Program-made: the position numbers and the translations under genes | Assembly (NCBI GenBank): GCA_013425425.1 | Contig: JACCLJ010000068.1 | Location: forward strand, 1-5,223 | Source: Microcaldota archaeon | GTDB lineage: Archaea; Micrarchaeota; Micrarchaeia; Anstonellales; Bilamarchaeaceae | Direction of reading: 5' to 3' | DNA length: 5,223 bases | Notes under the pieces: model-generated | The model's database searches: none | The model's input: only the letters and a program-made list of their open reading frames with translations | Told to the model about the DNA's origin: nothing | Part shown: positions 3,738 through 5,223 of the stretch, in pieces | How positions within the stretch are numbered: position 1 is the first letter of the stretch | Layout of the letters: each line of letters begins with the position of its first letter

Positions 3738-5223
3738 TCAGATATAATGCAAACCACCTAGTGGATGGCTAGGCTTATGCCCGCATGGTCACGTGGCAAG
3801 CTGCGATAAGCCTCGGGTAGCCGCAAGCAGGCGTTGAACCGAGGATTTGACTGTGCACAGTAATGTGCAGCAACTCCCTGAAATGAAGCATCTTAGTAGG
3901 GGATGGAAAAGAAACCAATTGGGATCCGGTTAGTAACAGAGAGTGAACGCCGGGGAGATCAAGCCGAATTCCATTGCAGCAATGCGATGGTAGATGTGGC
4001 GGGGTGCATCCTTCTTTTGATCCGAAGTCGGCTGGAAAGCCGCACCCTAGCGGGTGATAGTCCCGTAGGAAAAGGAAGAGGGAGCTAACCAAGAAGAGTA
4101 GTGTCCCCTTGATAGGGGGCATGAAGATGGGTGTATCAACATCCAAATCTAAATATGAGGCGTAAGACCGATAGCGAATCAGTAGCGCGAGCGAATGCCG
4201 AAAAGTACCCCGGGAGGGGTGTGAAAAGAACCTGAAATTAGGTGGTGACAATATGATACGGCATGAAAGGGTAGGACCGCAGAAGCGACCATTGGTAACG
4301 GTGGGAGCGATGCGGTTTAACCGGTGTCGTGTCTTTCTTCTCGAAGCAAGAGCCAGGGAGTTTACGGGAGTGGCGAGATGAGAGTCGAAGCGAAAGCGAG
4401 AGCCCGCAGCGCAGCAATGCGTCAGGGGCGTCGTGGTAATACGCGAGCAGTCACTTCTGTCAGACCCGAAGCCATTGTGATCTACGCCTGAACAGGATGA
4501 AGCCAACCTGACGGTTGGTGGAGGTCCGCAACTAGTGGTAGTATATTCTCCTTAGGTGATTTGGGTGTAGGGGTGATAGTCCTGTCGAACGTGGCAATAG
4601 CGGGTTCCCCTCGAAATGTGTCTCAGCACAGCGTCTCTGAAGAATGATATGGAGGTAGAGCACTGATTAGACAGAGCGGTACCGAAAGGTATCACTGTTT
4701 TTTCAAACTCCGAATGCCATATCTTCGTTGAAGGAGGCAGTGGGGTTGCCGGAGTAAGTTTGGCGACCTATTCGTGAACGAACGTACGTAAGGTTAAGGG
4801 CCCTAAATTCTGGCTAAGTGTTAATCGTAAAGGAGTCTCTATTCGAAGACAACCGGGAGGTAGGCTTAGAAGCAGCCATCCTTTAAACAACGCGTAATAG
4901 CGGACCGGTCGAGAGTGCAGATTCCGAAGATTCACGGGGCTAAGCCAGATTCCGATACCTTACCCGGGCCAAAAGCCCTGGATTAGGGGGGCGAACGGGC
5001 AGCACAGAAGTTGGGCCGTGAGGTCCAATGGAGCGGCCTGTTACGAATATCCTGGTGTAAGTAGCAGCATATCTGGACGAGAATTCCAGACACCTTATAG
5101 AGCAAGGTTTCCTCAGCCACGTTTTTCAGCTGAGGGTTAGGCGATCCTAAGGACTGCGGTAACTCCAAAGGTCCGAAATTAGGGAAGCCGGTTAATATTC
5201 CGGCCCTGCAGAGGTAGGTGCGG
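3738..5223 (+). rRNA. rrl: 23S ribosomal RNA, 5' half (runs off the window end)
   Basis: The core RNA of the large ribosomal subunit. Recognisable conserved blocks occur in order: AGTGGATGGCTAGGC near the 5' end, GTGGCAAGCTGCGATAAGCC (3792-3811), AGTACCCC before helix 25-type sequence, CCAGGGAGTTTACGG, GACCCGAAGCC, GGAGGTAGAGCACTGATT, CTCCGAATGCC, the L11/GTPase region at 4855-4910, GGTTAATATTCC near the end. The distance from the 5' end to the base matching E. coli A1067 (4868) is about 1131 nt versus 1067 in E. coli, so no intron of any size is present in this half. The 5' end is estimated by analogy and may be off by about ten bases. Several normally invariant stretches are changed (4521-4617 and about 4771-4795), yet some changes keep base pairing, so a working but divergent rRNA is more likely than a pseudogene. 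No 16S or tRNA precedes it in the window. Confidence 0.95.
4855..4910 (+). other. L11-binding / GTPase-associated centre of 23S rRNA
   Basis: The sequence GCTTAGAAGCAGCCATC followed by TTTAAA and CGCGTAATAG matches E. coli 1051-1108 closely. It binds ribosomal proteins L11 and L10/P-stalk and contacts the translation GTPases. A4868 corresponds to E. coli A1067 and A4896 to A1095, both kept. This block is far better conserved than the region at 4521-4617. Confidence 0.9.

Noticed and set aside
3903..4088. 61-residue open frame on the + strand
   Set aside because: Inside 23S rRNA; chance frame.
3775..4506. 243-residue open frame on the - strand
   Set aside because: It lies wholly antisense to 23S rRNA and has low-complexity, Ser/His/Pro-rich translation without any family resemblance.
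4983..5168. 61-residue open frame on the - strand
   Set aside because: Antisense to conserved 23S rRNA sequence; chance frame.
3738..5223. Intron or homing endonuclease insertion in 23S
   Set aside because: Conserved landmarks are spaced about as in other archaeal 23S genes, leaving no room for an insertion of more than a few tens of bases in this half.
1..5223. CRISPR array, insertion sequence or phage genes
   Set aside because: No regularly spaced direct repeats, no terminal inverted repeats and no transposase or integrase motifs were seen.

Overview
The window looks archaeal and probably comes from a fast-evolving lineage of the DPANN type. The evidence is an Nre-family DNA repair protein (an archaeal family), archaeal TATA boxes about 25-30 nt ahead of start codons with almost no Shine-Dalgarno sequences, T-tract terminators, an archaeal-style surface lipoprotein rich in N-glycosylation sequons, and a 23S rRNA of archaeal character that departs from consensus at several strongly conserved sites. 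Placement in DPANN (for example near Micrarchaeota) is inference; no phylogeny was run.

Layout, all on the + strand. Positions 2-337 hold the 3' end of an unrecognised small protein ending in a CNCTC cysteine cluster, followed by a long T-tract (353-382). Positions 427-1647 encode a 406-residue lipoprotein: an N-terminal lipobox, two cysteine-bearing segments, a linker with evenly spaced N-glycosylation sequons, and three six-cysteine modules. Positions 1705-2181 encode a 158-residue helical protein of unknown function with a strong TATA box. Positions 2182-2323 hold a T-rich stretch, a 7-bp GC-rich hairpin and a promoter. Positions 2324-3478 encode an NreA-like repair protein that lacks the N-terminal zinc-finger segment seen in many relatives and ends in a cut-short PCNA-binding-like sequence. 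Six bases after its stop codon a strong TATA box begins, followed by a structured leader of about 220 nt and the 5' half of 23S rRNA (about 3738 to the window end, incomplete).

The genes do not form an obvious pathway. Each of the three complete protein genes seems to have its own promoter and to give a leaderless or nearly leaderless mRNA. The 23S gene has no 16S rRNA or tRNA immediately upstream, so it appears to be transcribed as a separate unit. The most notable points are the standalone 23S unit with a leader carrying an imperfect 27-nt direct repeat and competing hairpins, the 23S substitutions in domain II, the periodic sequon linker and six-cysteine modules of the lipoprotein, and the altered ends of the NreA homologue. 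I found no clear evidence of a wholly new multi-gene system.
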